A DNA stretch of 64,000 bases, from the NCBI RefSeq assembly GCF_051781005.1, contig NZ_JBPWOA010000033.1, positions 137,774-201,773 on the forward strand. Reading direction: 5' to 3'. Positions within the stretch are counted from its first letter, which is position 1. Every line of letters begins with the position of its first letter. Of this stretch, positions 9,626 to 18,884 are shown in pieces. The stretch is from Anabaena sp051781005. Its GTDB lineage: Bacteria > Cyanobacteriota > Cyanobacteriia > Cyanobacteriales > Nostocaceae. A model generated the notes under the pieces. The model was not told where the DNA came from and searched no databases. It saw nothing but the letters and a program-made list of their open reading frames with translations. The translations under genes and the position numbers were made by a program.

Positions 9626-10081
9626 ATGCTATCTAAATTATTGAGTCAAACTCTTTATGAACAGGATTATCCCCAGTGGTTAGAAACCACTTTACAAAAG
9701 TTACAAGAACGGGATTTAGAAAATCTTGATTGGGAGAATTTGATTGAGGAGATTGCCACATTAGGGAATGAACAAAAACACAAACTAGAAAGTTATCTCC
9801 TGCAACTTCTCAAATATCTGCTGTTGTATCAGCATTGGAGTCTTCCAGACTGTAAAAATCATTGGGAAGTAGAAATTGATAATTTTCGCGTAGAGATTAG
9901 GAAATTAACAAAATCAAAAAACCTCTACAATTATATGTTAACAGTAGTGGATGAAGTTTATACTGATGCAGTACGACAAGCAAATAAAAAAAGTGGTTTA
10001 AATTGTTTTCCTCAAATTTGCCCTTACACAGTTGAGCAGATTTTAGATGTAGAATATTTGCCACCATTCACATATTTATGA
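9626..10081 (+). CDS. DUF29 family protein (second copy)
   Basis: This 151-residue DUF29 protein begins SQTLYEQDYPQWLETTLQKLQ, then NLDWENLIEEIATLGNEQKHKLESYLLQLLKYLLLYQHW, aligning well with the copy at 8359. An RBS-like AGGAG lies upstream. The stop codon overlaps the next start in an ATGA, so it is translationally coupled to the sugar acid kinase gene. Function unknown. Confidence 0.92.
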   Translation: MLSKLLSQTLYEQDYPQWLETTLQKLQERDLENLDWENLIEEIATLGNEQKHKLESYLLQLLKYLLLYQHWSLPDCKNHWEVEIDNFRVEIRKLTKSKNLYNYMLTVVDEVYTDAVRQANKKSGLNCFPQICPYTVEQILDVEYLPPFTYL

Positions 10082-11433
10082 ATAACAAACCCAAAATAAT
10101 CGTTTTAGATGATGATCCTACTGGTTCTCAAACCGTTCACAGTTGCTTATTATTGATGCGCTGGGATGTGGAAACCTTACGTTTGGGACTAAAAGATGAT
10201 GCTCCCATTTTCTTTATTTTAACCAATACTCGTTCCCTGACCCCAGAATCAGCCGCAGTCGTCACCAGAGAAGTTTGTCAAAATCTCAAACTCGCATTAG
10301 CCGCAGAACAAATAGACGATTTTCTCGTAGTTAGTCGTTCTGACTCCACCTTACGCGGGCATTATCCCATAGAAACCGATGTCATTGCCGAAGAACTCGG
10401 ACCCTTTGACGCTCATTTTCTTGTCCCGGCATTTTTTGTTGGTGAAGCCTCACAAAGTGAAGGGGGACGCATTACCCGCGACAGCATCCATTATCTAATT
10501 ATTGATGGTGTTCCTACCCCAGTCCATGAAACAGAATTTGCTCGTGATTCCGTCTTTGGTTACAATCACAGCTATCTTCCTAAATACGTAGAAGAAAAAA
10601 CGAAAGGGCGCATCAAAGAAGATACTGTCACTAGATTTTTACTTGCAGATATCCGTGCTGGTAGTTTAGAACGTTTACTACAACTCCATGATAATCAGTG
10701 CGGTGTGGTAGATGGTGAAACTCAAACCGATCTCAACACCTTTGCTGTAGATATATTAACAGCCGCAAGTAGAGGAAAACGCTTTCTATTCCGTTCCGCT
10801 GCCAGCATTTTAACAGCTTTAGCAGCCTTGCCCCCCCAACCCATTGCTGCCGAAAATATGGCAGAATATGTGCGTGGTGGTAAACCCGGTGCCGTAATAG
10901 TTGGTTCCCACGTCAAAAAAACAACTCAGCAATTAGCATCACTATTGCAAGTTGAGGGAACCGTGGGAATCGAAGTTGGGGTTGGACGGTTACTTGATGA
11001 TGGAGTGAATGAATCAGCTAAACTGCTAACTGAGATTCTCGAAAGTGTCCAAGCAGTACATAACGCCGGTAAAACGCCTGTCGTTTATACTAGTCGTCAG
11101 GAATTGACTTTTAAAGATGTCAAAACCAGATTAGATTTTGGGGCAACAGTTTCCTCATTACTTATGGATATTGTCAAGGGTTTACCATCTGATATAGGAT
11201 TCTTAATCAGCAAAGGTGGTATTACCTCAAACGATGTCTTGAGTACTGGACTGGATTTAACTTCAGCCAGATTACTTGGTCAAATTTTAGCCGGTTGTTC
11301 AATGGTGTTAACTCCATCTGACCATCCCCAATTTCCTAACTTGCCAGTTGTGCTATTTCCCGGTAATGTCGGTAATGCTGATGCTTTGGCTACCAGTTAT
11401 CAAAGATTGACTGCAAAAGGAATTGGAAATTAA
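10078..11433 (+). CDS. Four-carbon acid sugar kinase family protein (DUF1537-type)
   Basis: The 451-residue product starts IIVLDDDPTGSQTVHS, the signature of the four-carbon acid sugar kinase N-terminal domain (DUF1537, DtnK/OtnK-like). FLVVSRSDSTLRGHYPIETDVI then matches the substrate loop. The C-terminal nucleotide-binding domain includes VIVGSHVKKTTQQL and FLISKGGITSNDVL. Such kinases phosphorylate C4 sugar acids such as erythronate or threonate at the 4-position. The dehydrogenase and aldolase partners found in catabolic operons are absent here, so the true cyanobacterial substrate is open. The start is fixed by the ATGA overlap with the DUF29 gene. Confidence 0.9.
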   Translation: MNNKPKIIVLDDDPTGSQTVHSCLLLMRWDVETLRLGLKDDAPIFFILTNTRSLTPESAAVVTREVCQNLKLALAAEQIDDFLVVSRSDSTLRGHYPIETDVIAEELGPFDAHFLVPAFFVGEASQSEGGRITRDSIHYLIIDGVPTPVHETEFARDSVFGYNHSYLPKYVEEKTKGRIKEDTVTRFLLADIRAGSLERLLQLHDNQCGVVDGETQTDLNTFAVDILTAASRGKRFLFRSAASILTALAALPPQPIAAENMAEYVRGGKPGAVIVGSHVKKTTQQLASLLQVEGTVGIEVGVGRLLDDGVNESAKLLTEILESVQAVHNAGKTPVVYTSRQELTFKDVKTRLDFGATVSSLLMDIVKGLPSDIGFLISKGGITSNDVLSTGLDLTSARLLGQILAGCSMVLTPSDHPQFPNLPVVLFPGNVGNADALATSYQRLTAKGIGN

Positions 11434-11482
11434 TAAAGATGGGAACGTGGAGAGATGGGGAGAATCAATAATCAAATCTGAC

Positions 11483-11508
11483 AAATCACCAATTACCAAT
11501 TACCAATG
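11483..11508. repeat. Heptamer repeat abutting the minC start codon
   Basis: Tandem ACCAATT units run directly into the minC ATG (CACCAATTACCAATTACCAATG). The STRR occupies the place where a ribosome-binding site would lie. Confidence 0.7.
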
Positions 11509-12564
11509 AATTCTGATTCTACTAACTCCCCAGAAAATTTGGAAACGGAGTCAAATTCTGCACACCCTGATGTGGAATTAATCTCTCAACTAGCTGAACT
11601 AGAGGAAAAAACTGCCAAAACTGCCGATATAGAGGCAGATACTGCTGTTGATGATGGAGATAGTAATTCTATTATCCCCAATGGGGAGTTAAATTCTGTT
11701 CTTAACTATTTACAAGCTAATTCTACTGCTACAAATGTAGAGTCAAGTGCTGCTACAGATATAGAAATTAATTTTGACTTGGCTGATTTGAATAACAATG
11801 AGCTAGGATTACCAGAACAGAAGCTCAATCATATCCAAGTTCAGTTAAAAACTGAGGAGGGAAGACTGTTATTAATTTTGCCAACTGAATCTCAAGTAAC
11901 TGCTTCAGAAATTAGTTGGTCAGAGATTTGGCAACAAATGAGACAGCGGCTCAATGCTGGGGATCGCTTGCGGACTCCTAATACCACAGTACATCTGTTA
12001 GCAAAAGACCGCTTATTAGATACTAGGCAACTGCAAGAACTGGCGGAAACTTTAAATGAAGTCAAACTTCAGCTAAAATCTGTAGCTACTAGTCGGAGGC
12101 AAACAGCGATCGCAGCTTGTACTTTAGGTTATTCTGTAGAACAAATACAGCTACAACCTTCCTTTAGTGCCGATCTCCAAGCTACCTCCAAACCTCAAGC
12201 AGATGCTCTCTATCTAGAAATGACAGTCCGTTCTGGTGGAGAAATTCGTCATCCTGGAACAGTCATCATTTTGGGAGATATCAATCCTGGTGGTATTGTA
12301 GTCGCAGATGGAGATATTCTGGTTTGGGGTCGTCTGAGAGGTGTTGCTCATGCTGGTGCGGGGGGTAATCGTGATTGTCTAATCATGGCTTTGCAAATGG
12401 AACCAACCCAATTGCGGATTGCAGATGCTGTAGCTAGAGCGCCGGAAAAATCTCCGTCGCAATTTTTCGCGGAAGTGGCACATATCACACCCGAAGGAAT
12501 TCGCATCGCTAAAGCTACTGATTTTTCTCGCAGTCAGTTAAGTAAAATTAATCAGAGTCTCTAA
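11506..12564 (+). CDS. minC: Septum site-determining protein MinC
   Basis: This 352-residue protein is the FtsZ-polymerisation inhibitor of the Min system. The first ~110 residues are an acidic low-complexity extension typical of cyanobacterial MinC. The N-domain follows (QVQLKTEEGRLLLILPT), then the C-terminal beta-helix (VRSGGEIRHPGTVIILGDIN, GGIVVADGDILVWGRLRG, AHAGAGGNRDCLIMALQMEPTQLRIAD), the canonical MinC_C motif. It is followed by minD 46 bp later and by minE, the conserved order. The start codon is embedded in a heptamer repeat and lacks a visible Shine-Dalgarno sequence, so the exact start is less certain than the identity. Confidence 0.95.
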   Translation: MNSDSTNSPENLETESNSAHPDVELISQLAELEEKTAKTADIEADTAVDDGDSNSIIPNGELNSVLNYLQANSTATNVESSAATDIEINFDLADLNNNELGLPEQKLNHIQVQLKTEEGRLLLILPTESQVTASEISWSEIWQQMRQRLNAGDRLRTPNTTVHLLAKDRLLDTRQLQELAETLNEVKLQLKSVATSRRQTAIAACTLGYSVEQIQLQPSFSADLQATSKPQADALYLEMTVRSGGEIRHPGTVIILGDINPGGIVVADGDILVWGRLRGVAHAGAGGNRDCLIMALQMEPTQLRIADAVARAPEKSPSQFFAEVAHITPEGIRIAKATDFSRSQLSKINQSL

Positions 12565-12610
12565 ATATTTAGTATTATTTGCTGAACCCTATTCGAGCGC
12601 AATCGCTATT

Positions 12611-13417
12611 ATGACTCGCATTATTGTAATTACCTCCGGTAAAGGAGGAGTGGGCAAAACCACAGTTTCCGCAAATCTAGGCATGGCTTTAGCCAAAATA
12701 GGCCGCCAAGTTGCCTTGGTTGATGCGGATTTTGGTTTGAGAAATTTAGATTTGCTATTAGGACTAGAAAACCGGATTGTCTATACGGCAGTAGAAGTTC
12801 TGGCTAGAGAGTGTCGGCTAGAACAGGCTTTGGTTAAAGATAAGCGACAACCAAATCTTGTACTTTTGCCAGCTGCCCAAAATCGCACTAAAGATTCAGT
12901 CACTCCTGAACAGATGAAGCTGCTAGTAAATGCACTGGCGCAAAAATACCAGTATGTGGTGATTGATAGTCCCGCAGGTATTGAAATGGGATTTAAAAAT
13001 GCGATCGCACCAGCCAAAGAAGCTCTCATTGTCACCACTCCTGAAATTTCCGCCGTTCGTGATGCTGACCGAGTAGTGGGGTTATTAGAAGCACAAGGAG
13101 TGAAGAAGATTCATTTAATAATTAACCGCATCAGACCCGCAATGGTACGAGCAAATGATATGATGTCTGTGCAAGATGTTCAGGAACTTCTCGCCATCCC
13201 TTTAATCGGGGTAATCCCTGACGACGAGCGTGTCATTGTCTCTACTAACCGTGGTGAACCTTTAGTATTATCAGACACCCCCTCTTTAGCAGCCGTAGCC
13301 TTTGAAAACATTGCTCGTAGGTTAGAAGGGCAAACTGTCGAATTCCTTGAGCTTGACTCATCCAACGACAACATCTTTTCGCGTTTGCGGAAGTTGTTGT
13401 GGACAAAGATCGTTTAA
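12611..13417 (+). CDS. minD: Septum site-determining ATPase MinD
   Basis: This 268-residue deviant-Walker ATPase recruits MinC to the membrane and is displaced by MinE. It opens MTRIIVITSGKGGVGKTT with the ParA/MinD P-loop KGGVGKTT (about 11-18), then VDADFGLRNLDLLLG and YVVIDSPAGIE. The C-terminus (NIFSRLRKLLWTKIV) is a short amphipathic helix, the membrane-targeting sequence of MinD. It lies 46 bp after minC and 35 bp before the preferred minE start, so the three genes form one operon. Confidence 0.97.
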   Translation: MTRIIVITSGKGGVGKTTVSANLGMALAKIGRQVALVDADFGLRNLDLLLGLENRIVYTAVEVLARECRLEQALVKDKRQPNLVLLPAAQNRTKDSVTPEQMKLLVNALAQKYQYVVIDSPAGIEMGFKNAIAPAKEALIVTTPEISAVRDADRVVGLLEAQGVKKIHLIINRIRPAMVRANDMMSVQDVQELLAIPLIGVIPDDERVIVSTNRGEPLVLSDTPSLAAVAFENIARRLEGQTVEFLELDSSNDNIFSRLRKLLWTKIV

Positions 13418-13452
13418 CTCATTTTCCAGTCTTCGCCTTAGACCTAGCCGCA

Positions 13453-13755
13453 ATGATTCTTGAACTTTTAGAAAAACTTTTTGTTCGCACACCCGATACC
13501 AGTCGCACTCAAGTTAAACGTCGCTTACAACTAGTGATAGCCCACGACCGCGCTGACTTAGATCCCCAAACCTTGGAAAAAATGCGCCAAGAAATTTTGG
13601 AAATAGTCTGTCGCTATGTGGAAATTGAGACAGATGGTTTGGAATTTTCCCTAGAAAGCAATCAGCGCACTACAGCCTTGATTGCCAATCTACCTATCCG
13701 CAGAGTCAAAGATAGTAACACTGAGTTAGAAGACAGTGATACATCACCAAAATAG
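13453..13755 (+). CDS. minE: Cell division topological specificity factor MinE
   Basis: This 100-residue protein stimulates MinD ATPase and confines MinC-MinD away from mid-cell. It starts MILELLEKLF, the usual membrane-binding N-terminal helix, then RTQVKRRLQLVIAHDRADL and MRQEILEIVCRYVEIETDGL. The open frame extends back to 13399, overlapping minD, but those 18 extra codons are not family-like, so the ATG at 13453 is chosen. Third gene of the min operon. A heptamer repeat array begins right after its stop. Confidence 0.95.
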   Translation: MILELLEKLFVRTPDTSRTQVKRRLQLVIAHDRADLDPQTLEKMRQEILEIVCRYVEIETDGLEFSLESNQRTTALIANLPIRRVKDSNTELEDSDTSPK

Positions 13756-13815
13756 TACTGAGTATTGAGTACCGAGTACCGAGTATTGAGTATTGAGTAT
13801 TGAGTATTGAGTAGT
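13755..13815. repeat. STRR heptamer array (GAGTATT/GAGTACC)
   Basis: About eight tandem heptamers, mainly TGAGTAT with GAGTACC variants, follow minE. Such arrays are typical of heterocyst-forming cyanobacteria. The repeats also create open frames on the opposite strand that are not genes. Confidence 0.9.
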
Positions 13816-13928
13816 AAGTAAAGATGTAAAAAATAACTTGTGTACAGGGTGGGGGTTTCTAACAACTTGATCAAAATCACACATTGCGCTACTCTTCCTT
13901 AGCGTCAACCAGTGATATCTGAACATAA

Positions 13929-16361
13929 ATGACAACCCCCACCACCCTGCAAATACCATCCTGTACTTGGAACCGTCCCATTGGTTTAGGCTGGGACAAA
14001 CCCTATACCGTTCGTTACGCTAGTAATATTGATGACGGACCTTGGCACGGAATGCCCCTTGGTGGTTTTGGTGCAGGTTGTATTGGTCGTTCATCACGGG
14101 GAGATTTTAACTTGTGGCACATTGACGGTGGTGAACATATCTTCAACACCTTCCCCGCTTGTCAATTTAGTGTATTTGAATCAACGGGTACAAGTAGTAA
14201 AGCTTACGCTTTATCTACCCAACCCCCAGAAGATGGAACGTTAAAAACGTGGCAATGGTATCCAGCATCTAGCACTACAGAGGAAACCGGGAAATATCAT
14301 GCTTTATACCCTCGTAGTTGGTTTGTTTATGAAAATGTATTCCAAACTCAGCTAACTTGTGAGCAATTTTCCCCTATTTGGGCAAATAATTATCAAGAAA
14401 CTAGTTACCCTATAGCAGTATTTATTTGGAAAGCACACAACCCTACAAATGCACCTATTACTCTTAGCATTATGCTGACTTGGGAAAATATGGTGGGTTG
14501 GTTTACTAATGCTTTGAAATCGCCAGAAGTGCAGATACGGGATGATGGTAGTCCGGTTTATGAATATCAGCCACGTTTGGGTGCAAGTCAAGGTAATTAC
14601 AACCAGATAGCAGAAAATACAGAACACTTCAGTTGTTTTTTAGGTCGGGTAGCTAGTGGTGAACCTGTCCAGGAAGGTGATGGTAGCTGGTGTATTGCTA
14701 CGCCAAAACATCCCCGTGTGGAAATATTTTATCATACCCGTTGGCATTCAGTAGGGACAGGTGCGGATATATGGCAAAGCTTTACAACAGATGGATCTTT
14801 GGCTAATGATCAAGATGCAACTCCCGCAGACGAAAATACACGTTTAGGCGCAGCAATTGCTGTCCGTTTTACTCTCCAACCAGGAGAAACTCTGGAGATT
14901 CCTTTTACTTTGGCTTGGGATTTTCCAGTTACAGAATTTTCGGCAGGAATTAACTATTACCGCAGATATACAGACTTTTTTGGACGCAATGGGGAGAATG
15001 CGGGGAAAATTGCGACTACTGGATTACAAGAATATCAAAATTGGCGATCGCACATCCTAACTTGGCAAAATCCCATTCTCGGACGAGAAGATTTGCCAGA
15101 ATGGTTCAAAATGGCGTTATTTAACGAACTTTACGACCTTACCAGTGGCGGAACTCTCTGGAGTGCAGCTTCAGAAATCGATCCTATCGGTCAGTTTGCA
15201 GTATTAGAATGTTTAGATTATCGCTGGTATGAAAGTTTAGATGTCAGGTTGTATGGTTCTTTTGCTTTACTGATGTTATTCCCGGAATTGGAAAAATCAG
15301 TGATTCGCGCCTTTGCACGGGCAATACCTCACAGTGATGACCATCTACGGGTAATTGGCTATTACTACACAATCGGGGCAGACACGACAACAGCAGTCCG
15401 CAAAGTAGCCGGCGCAACTCCACATGATTTAGGCGCACCCAATGAACACGTTTGGGAAAAAACCAATTACACCTGCTATCAAGATTGTAATTTATGGAAG
15501 GATTTAGGTAGCGATTTTGTCTTGCAAGTATACCGAGATTTTATCTTTACAGGTGGGCAGGATGTGGAGTTTTTGGCAGATTGTTGGGATGCAATTGTGC
15601 AGACTCTCGATTATCTGAAAACCTTTGATTTAGATGGTGATGGTATACCCGAAAATTCGGGCGCACCTGACCAAACCTTTGATGATTGGCGGTTACAGGG
15701 TGTGAGTGCTTATTGTGGTGGGTTGTGGTTGGCGGCTTTGGAAAGTGCGATCGCAATTAGTGATATTTTAACAAACCGCAGTAGTTCGACTTCGCTCACT
15801 ATAAAAGGCGCAGAAAACACAGAGAAATTGCAATCGCAAAAATCAATTTATCAATCTTGGTTACAGCAATCACTACCTATTTATCAAGAAAAGCTTTGGA
15901 ATGGGCAATATTACCGCTTGGATAGTGAAAGTGGTTCTAATGTAGTTATGGCAGATCAGTTGTGTGGGCAATTCTACGCCAGACTACTGGGTTTACCGGA
16001 TATTGTCCCCAGCCATAACGCCCTCTCAGCTTTGCAAACAGTTTATGATGCTTGTTTTGTAAAGTTTTGTAATGGTCAATTTGGTGCTGCTAACGGCGTT
16101 CGTCCTGATGGTTCACCAGAAAATCCTCAAGCTACCCATCCCCTAGAAGTATGGACAGGTATCAATTTTGGACTAGCAGCTTTTCTCCTACAGATGGGCA
16201 TGAAAAATGAAGCAATGCGCTTAACCCAGGCTGTAGTGCAGCAAATTTATGACAATGGATTGCAATTCCGTACTCCAGAAGCAATTACATCGGCTGGTAC
16301 TTTTCGTGCCAGTACTTATCTCCGGGCAATGGCTATTTGGGCAATTTACTTAAATTTTTAA
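13929..16361 (+). CDS. GH116 family beta-glycosidase (GBA2-like)
   Basis: This 810-residue protein has the two-domain GH116 architecture: an N-terminal beta-sandwich (PLGGFGAGCIGRSSRGDFNLW) and a C-terminal (alpha/alpha)6 barrel. In the barrel, LECLDYRWYESLDVRLYGS carries the presumed nucleophile Glu at about residue 427. IPENSGAPDQTFDDW carries the presumed acid/base Asp (the DQTFDDW motif, residues 581-587). The family includes human non-lysosomal glucosylceramidase and bacterial beta-glucosidases and beta-xylosidases; hydrolysis of a beta-glucoside is likely but the natural substrate is unknown. No signal peptide is apparent, so it is probably cytosolic. It is monocistronic, downstream of the min operon and its repeat array. 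Confidence 0.92.
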   Translation: MTTPTTLQIPSCTWNRPIGLGWDKPYTVRYASNIDDGPWHGMPLGGFGAGCIGRSSRGDFNLWHIDGGEHIFNTFPACQFSVFESTGTSSKAYALSTQPPEDGTLKTWQWYPASSTTEETGKYHALYPRSWFVYENVFQTQLTCEQFSPIWANNYQETSYPIAVFIWKAHNPTNAPITLSIMLTWENMVGWFTNALKSPEVQIRDDGSPVYEYQPRLGASQGNYNQIAENTEHFSCFLGRVASGEPVQEGDGSWCIATPKHPRVEIFYHTRWHSVGTGADIWQSFTTDGSLANDQDATPADENTRLGAAIAVRFTLQPGETLEIPFTLAWDFPVTEFSAGINYYRRYTDFFGRNGENAGKIATTGLQEYQNWRSHILTWQNPILGREDLPEWFKMALFNELYDLTSGGTLWSAASEIDPIGQFAVLECLDYRWYESLDVRLYGSFALLMLFPELEKSVIRAFARAIPHSDDHLRVIGYYYTIGADTTTAVRKVAGATPHDLGAPNEHVWEKTNYTCYQDCNLWKDLGSDFVLQVYRDFIFTGGQDVEFLADCWDAIVQTLDYLKTFDLDGDGIPENSGAPDQTFDDWRLQGVSAYCGGLWLAALESAIAISDILTNRSSSTSLTIKGAENTEKLQSQKSIYQSWLQQSLPIYQEKLWNGQYYRLDSESGSNVVMADQLCGQFYARLLGLPDIVPSHNALSALQTVYDACFVKFCNGQFGAANGVRPDGSPENPQATHPLEVWTGINFGLAAFLLQMGMKNEAMRLTQAVVQQIYDNGLQFRTPEAITSAGTFRASTYLRAMAIWAIYLNF

Positions 16362-16372
16362 CACGAGTGCGG

Positions 16373-16460
16373 CGACTCTTCCCCATTACCGAATAACTGT
16401 AACTTTATTTTCCGGTTATTTCCGGAATCCATAGAAAAACTAAGTAATGGATAAGAGTCG
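16373..16460. repeat. Imperfect 17-bp inverted repeat after the GH116 gene
   Basis: CGACTCTTccCCATTAC (16373-16389) is inverted at 16444-16460 with only two central mismatches, enclosing 54 bp. The loop contains TTCCGGTTATTTCCGG, a direct repeat. It starts 12 bp after the GH116 stop and may be a processed 3' structure or a small mobile repeat. No T-run follows, so it is not a standard terminator. Confidence 0.6.
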
Positions 16461-17480
16461 AAAGATTTCATGCTCAGTAACCCTGTTTGAAACTATACGC
16501 TTATTACGGTTTTAGGTCAGAAAGATCATGAATATCCGCTATCCCCTCAACAAAAGCTATGATTATAAAATTTTTGTACAAAAAAATCGAATTTAAGGTG
16601 TAAAATAATACTCTTAATCCGACATATTAGTTTCTCACCTTCTATGACAACGTCATCTAAAGGAAATTTAGAAAAATGAAAAATTAGCAGCCGCAGCGAT
16701 TGTCTTAATTAATTGTGTCAGGTTCACAGGTAGTAGCACTCTTAACCCACAGACAGGCAGTTCATTATATCAGGACTTATATTATAACCCTTTGATTGCT
16801 AATTGGCAATCAATTGTTGTTTAAAAATCAAAATTGACATATTAGCATCACAGACCCAAGCTCGCATTTATCAACTTTGTTCTCTAAAATCAAAGTATCA
16901 ATTTTTAACTAATCATAATTAAGCGATTAAATTCGCCTTTATTAAAAATAAAATAGCAACTGTAATCTCACTGAATTTAGTTAATTTTATTCCCAAAAAT
17001 TATAAATTTTATCAAAACAATAATTCCAGAAGTATTTATTTGCGCTTAACTTCAAATTAGCGTTTTAATTAGATTATTGCATACAACTTTAATGAGCTAA
17101 CTCTGTTGTTAACGCATCCGCTTATAAGTGTTTTCTCATATACTTTGAGTGTGACAATTATCCTTTATATATCATATCATAAAATAGTATCATAAACAAC
17201 TTAATAACAGAATCAGTTGACTTGTTACCTTGTAATATGTTACTCCTATTTCACCAGACTCTATTGAATACAGGTGTGGCTGTAACTATTTTCAGATAAG
17301 ACTTCAAAGAAAAACATATAACAATATATAATGACTAAACTATTACGGCTAATCTTTATAAAAAAAGCAAATTTCATTTTTACAGAAGCCGTCAAAAGTC
17401 TTTACTGGTAAGGTTTTCAAAAAACAGTTAATCCTAATAATTGCTAAAAAAGTAACCACAATTAAAGTTTTTAAGTACAT
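16461..17480. other. Gene-poor AT-rich region
   Basis: About 1 kb without a convincing gene. Around 16644-16824 there is an 11-codon frame (MTTSSKGNLEK) followed, one base out of frame, by a signal-peptide-like sequence (KLAAAAIVLI) that ends at 16824. That may be a gene relic. The rest is AT-rich, with stops in all frames. It precedes the HetR-like palindrome and could hold part of the hetP control region. Confidence 0.4.
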
Positions 17481-17507
17481 AAAATGAGGGGTGACACCCC
17501 TCATTTT
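17481..17507. promoter_or_regulatory. Candidate HetR operator upstream of hetP
   Basis: A perfect 27-base palindrome is centred on A17494. Its core, GAGGGGTGACACCCCTC (17486-17502), matches the layout of the HetR-binding inverted repeat described upstream of Anabaena hetP, GAGGGG-N5-CCCCTC; only the 5-base centre differs. HetR is the master regulator of heterocyst differentiation. The site lies about 1.38 kb before the hetP start, consistent with the long leader known for hetP. A TTGACA hexamer follows at 17509-17514, but no good -10 lies at the right distance. A bidirectional terminator is the alternative reading, but no gene ends here. Confidence 0.78.
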
Positions 17508-18014
17508 TTTGACAAATCTGGGACAAAAGTGAAAGTTGCACAACGCATAAATGAACATTCGGAGATATTCAGTAAATTTAACTTATAAGCCTGCCAAATT
17601 GGCAGATGACATTAGCGACAAAAAATAGTATAAATACGAATGTAGGTCTTGAGATTCCCATATGAATTATCTTCTCAGTGCAATTAAAAATTATGAGGCT
17701 TTACTGAAAAGACTTCCTAATTTTCAGCGGTAAGTTATACAATAATAGCCAAGGGTCATCTATTGAATTAAAGGTTGTGAAATTTTTAGAGGACACAACT
17801 GCATCTACTCAGCCCGCTAAATTACAGAAAGAAGGTAAAAATTTACCTTTCATTCACTAATCAGCAAAAGCCACAGTCGAGACGTAACTAATGGCAGTTG
17901 TCTTCATCAACAACCAAAGCCACTAAGCTACAAAACTGCACAACAGGGTCAATACATCAACGCAGTACACAGACTTGATTAAAAACAGTCAGGTTTTCAA
18001 TCACAGGTCAGGTC
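17508..18014 (+). other. First part of the putative hetP leader
   Basis: Between the HetR-like site and the orphan frame there are only short frames: 17551-17628 (25 aa, MNIRRYSVNLTYKPA), 17662-17733 (23 aa, MNYLLSAIKNYEALLK) and a GTG frame at 17777-17860 (27 aa, VKFLEDTTASTQPAKLQ). None has a strong ribosome site. A short AAGGTAAA/TTTACCTT inverted repeat lies at 17832-17849. If transcription starts near the operator, this is 5' untranslated RNA. Confidence 0.4.
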
Positions 18015-18605
18015 ATGAAACAAATCATCAGGTCAAATGCAGTCGAAACACCAAGCCAACGAAGTATTTTAGAGATCAAAATCTCTGATTTGCATTCTCG
18101 TCAGGCATCCATTGAAGAAAGTCCCGTACTTTCACCAACGGTAACTTTATCAGTCCTAACTAAAAGTAGTGACATAGCAATTAAAAATACAGACAACAGG
18201 TCAACATCCTTTCAAACAGAAGTTATCTCAGTCCTTCTGTATTTAGTTTGGTGGAGTAAGCTAGATTTTTTGCCCACAGTTGTGGTTTGGGTGTGTACAG
18301 GAAAGATTTTACAAGTCAGTCACACCCAGGTAAAGCAAATCACATCTGGGATATCTCAGACTTCTTCAAAGACTCAAACTCTTGGAGTGATTATAGCTAG
18401 AGCAGAACCAGCACCCCCAAGGGCATTAGCTTTGAAAGTTTATTTATTGAAGTTGCTCCCAAACGTACAGAAAAAAACCCAGTTAGTCGCCAAAATTGCT
18501 CAACCTAAAACTTGGCTCAATAGCATCTATACGCAGCGAAAACAACAGAGCCATTTTAGGAATAGCTTTTTCCACTGGGAGTTACGGGAACCGCTGTTAA
18601 GTTGA
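18015..18605 (+). CDS. Orphan open frame in the hetP leader, doubtful gene
   Basis: This 196-codon frame has no recognisable domain. Its middle is hydrophobic and tryptophan-rich (VISVLLYLVWWSKLDFLP) and the C-terminal third is basic. There is no clear ribosome-binding site, only repeated CAGGTCA words around the ATG. Codon use includes several rare AGG arginines. It lies inside the predicted 1.4-kb hetP leader, so it may be a chance frame in a long untranslated region. Conservation across Nostocales would decide. Confidence 0.25.
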   Translation: MKQIIRSNAVETPSQRSILEIKISDLHSRQASIEESPVLSPTVTLSVLTKSSDIAIKNTDNRSTSFQTEVISVLLYLVWWSKLDFLPTVVVWVCTGKILQVSHTQVKQITSGISQTSSKTQTLGVIIARAEPAPPRALALKVYLLKLLPNVQKKTQLVAKIAQPKTWLNSIYTQRKQQSHFRNSFFHWELREPLLS

Positions 18606-18884
18606 GAAATTTCTGGTTGTGCCTGTTGGAAAGTTTATCTATTTTTTCAACATTCGCTACTAATCAATTACGAATATATTCCTGTAATTAATTCAACATC
18701 TGTCTCAAGACTAGTAAGCAACCAAACCATGACTGCTGGGTGCAAGTACGCACAGGAAGAATATCAATTATCTTGCTGTTGTGAACCCATCAATGTTGGT
18801 GTGGTGGACTAGTATTGCAGTTTGTCAATAGCACTTGAAGAACCTGGACTAGTTTACTTTATTCAAATAAAACTAACACTCACT

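Noticed and set aside
13755..13815. CRISPR-like array
   Set aside because: Heptamers without spacers; an STRR, not CRISPR. No cas genes in the window.
13662..13959. Two minus-strand open frames over the STRR array
   Set aside because: They translate heptamer repeats (repeated TQYSILN) and overlap minE; repeat-derived frames, not genes.
17481..17510. Intrinsic terminator reading of the GAGGGG/CCCCTC palindrome
   Set aside because: The stem plus T-run could be a terminator, but no gene ends nearby and the core has the exact HetR-site layout in front of hetP; the operator reading explains it better.
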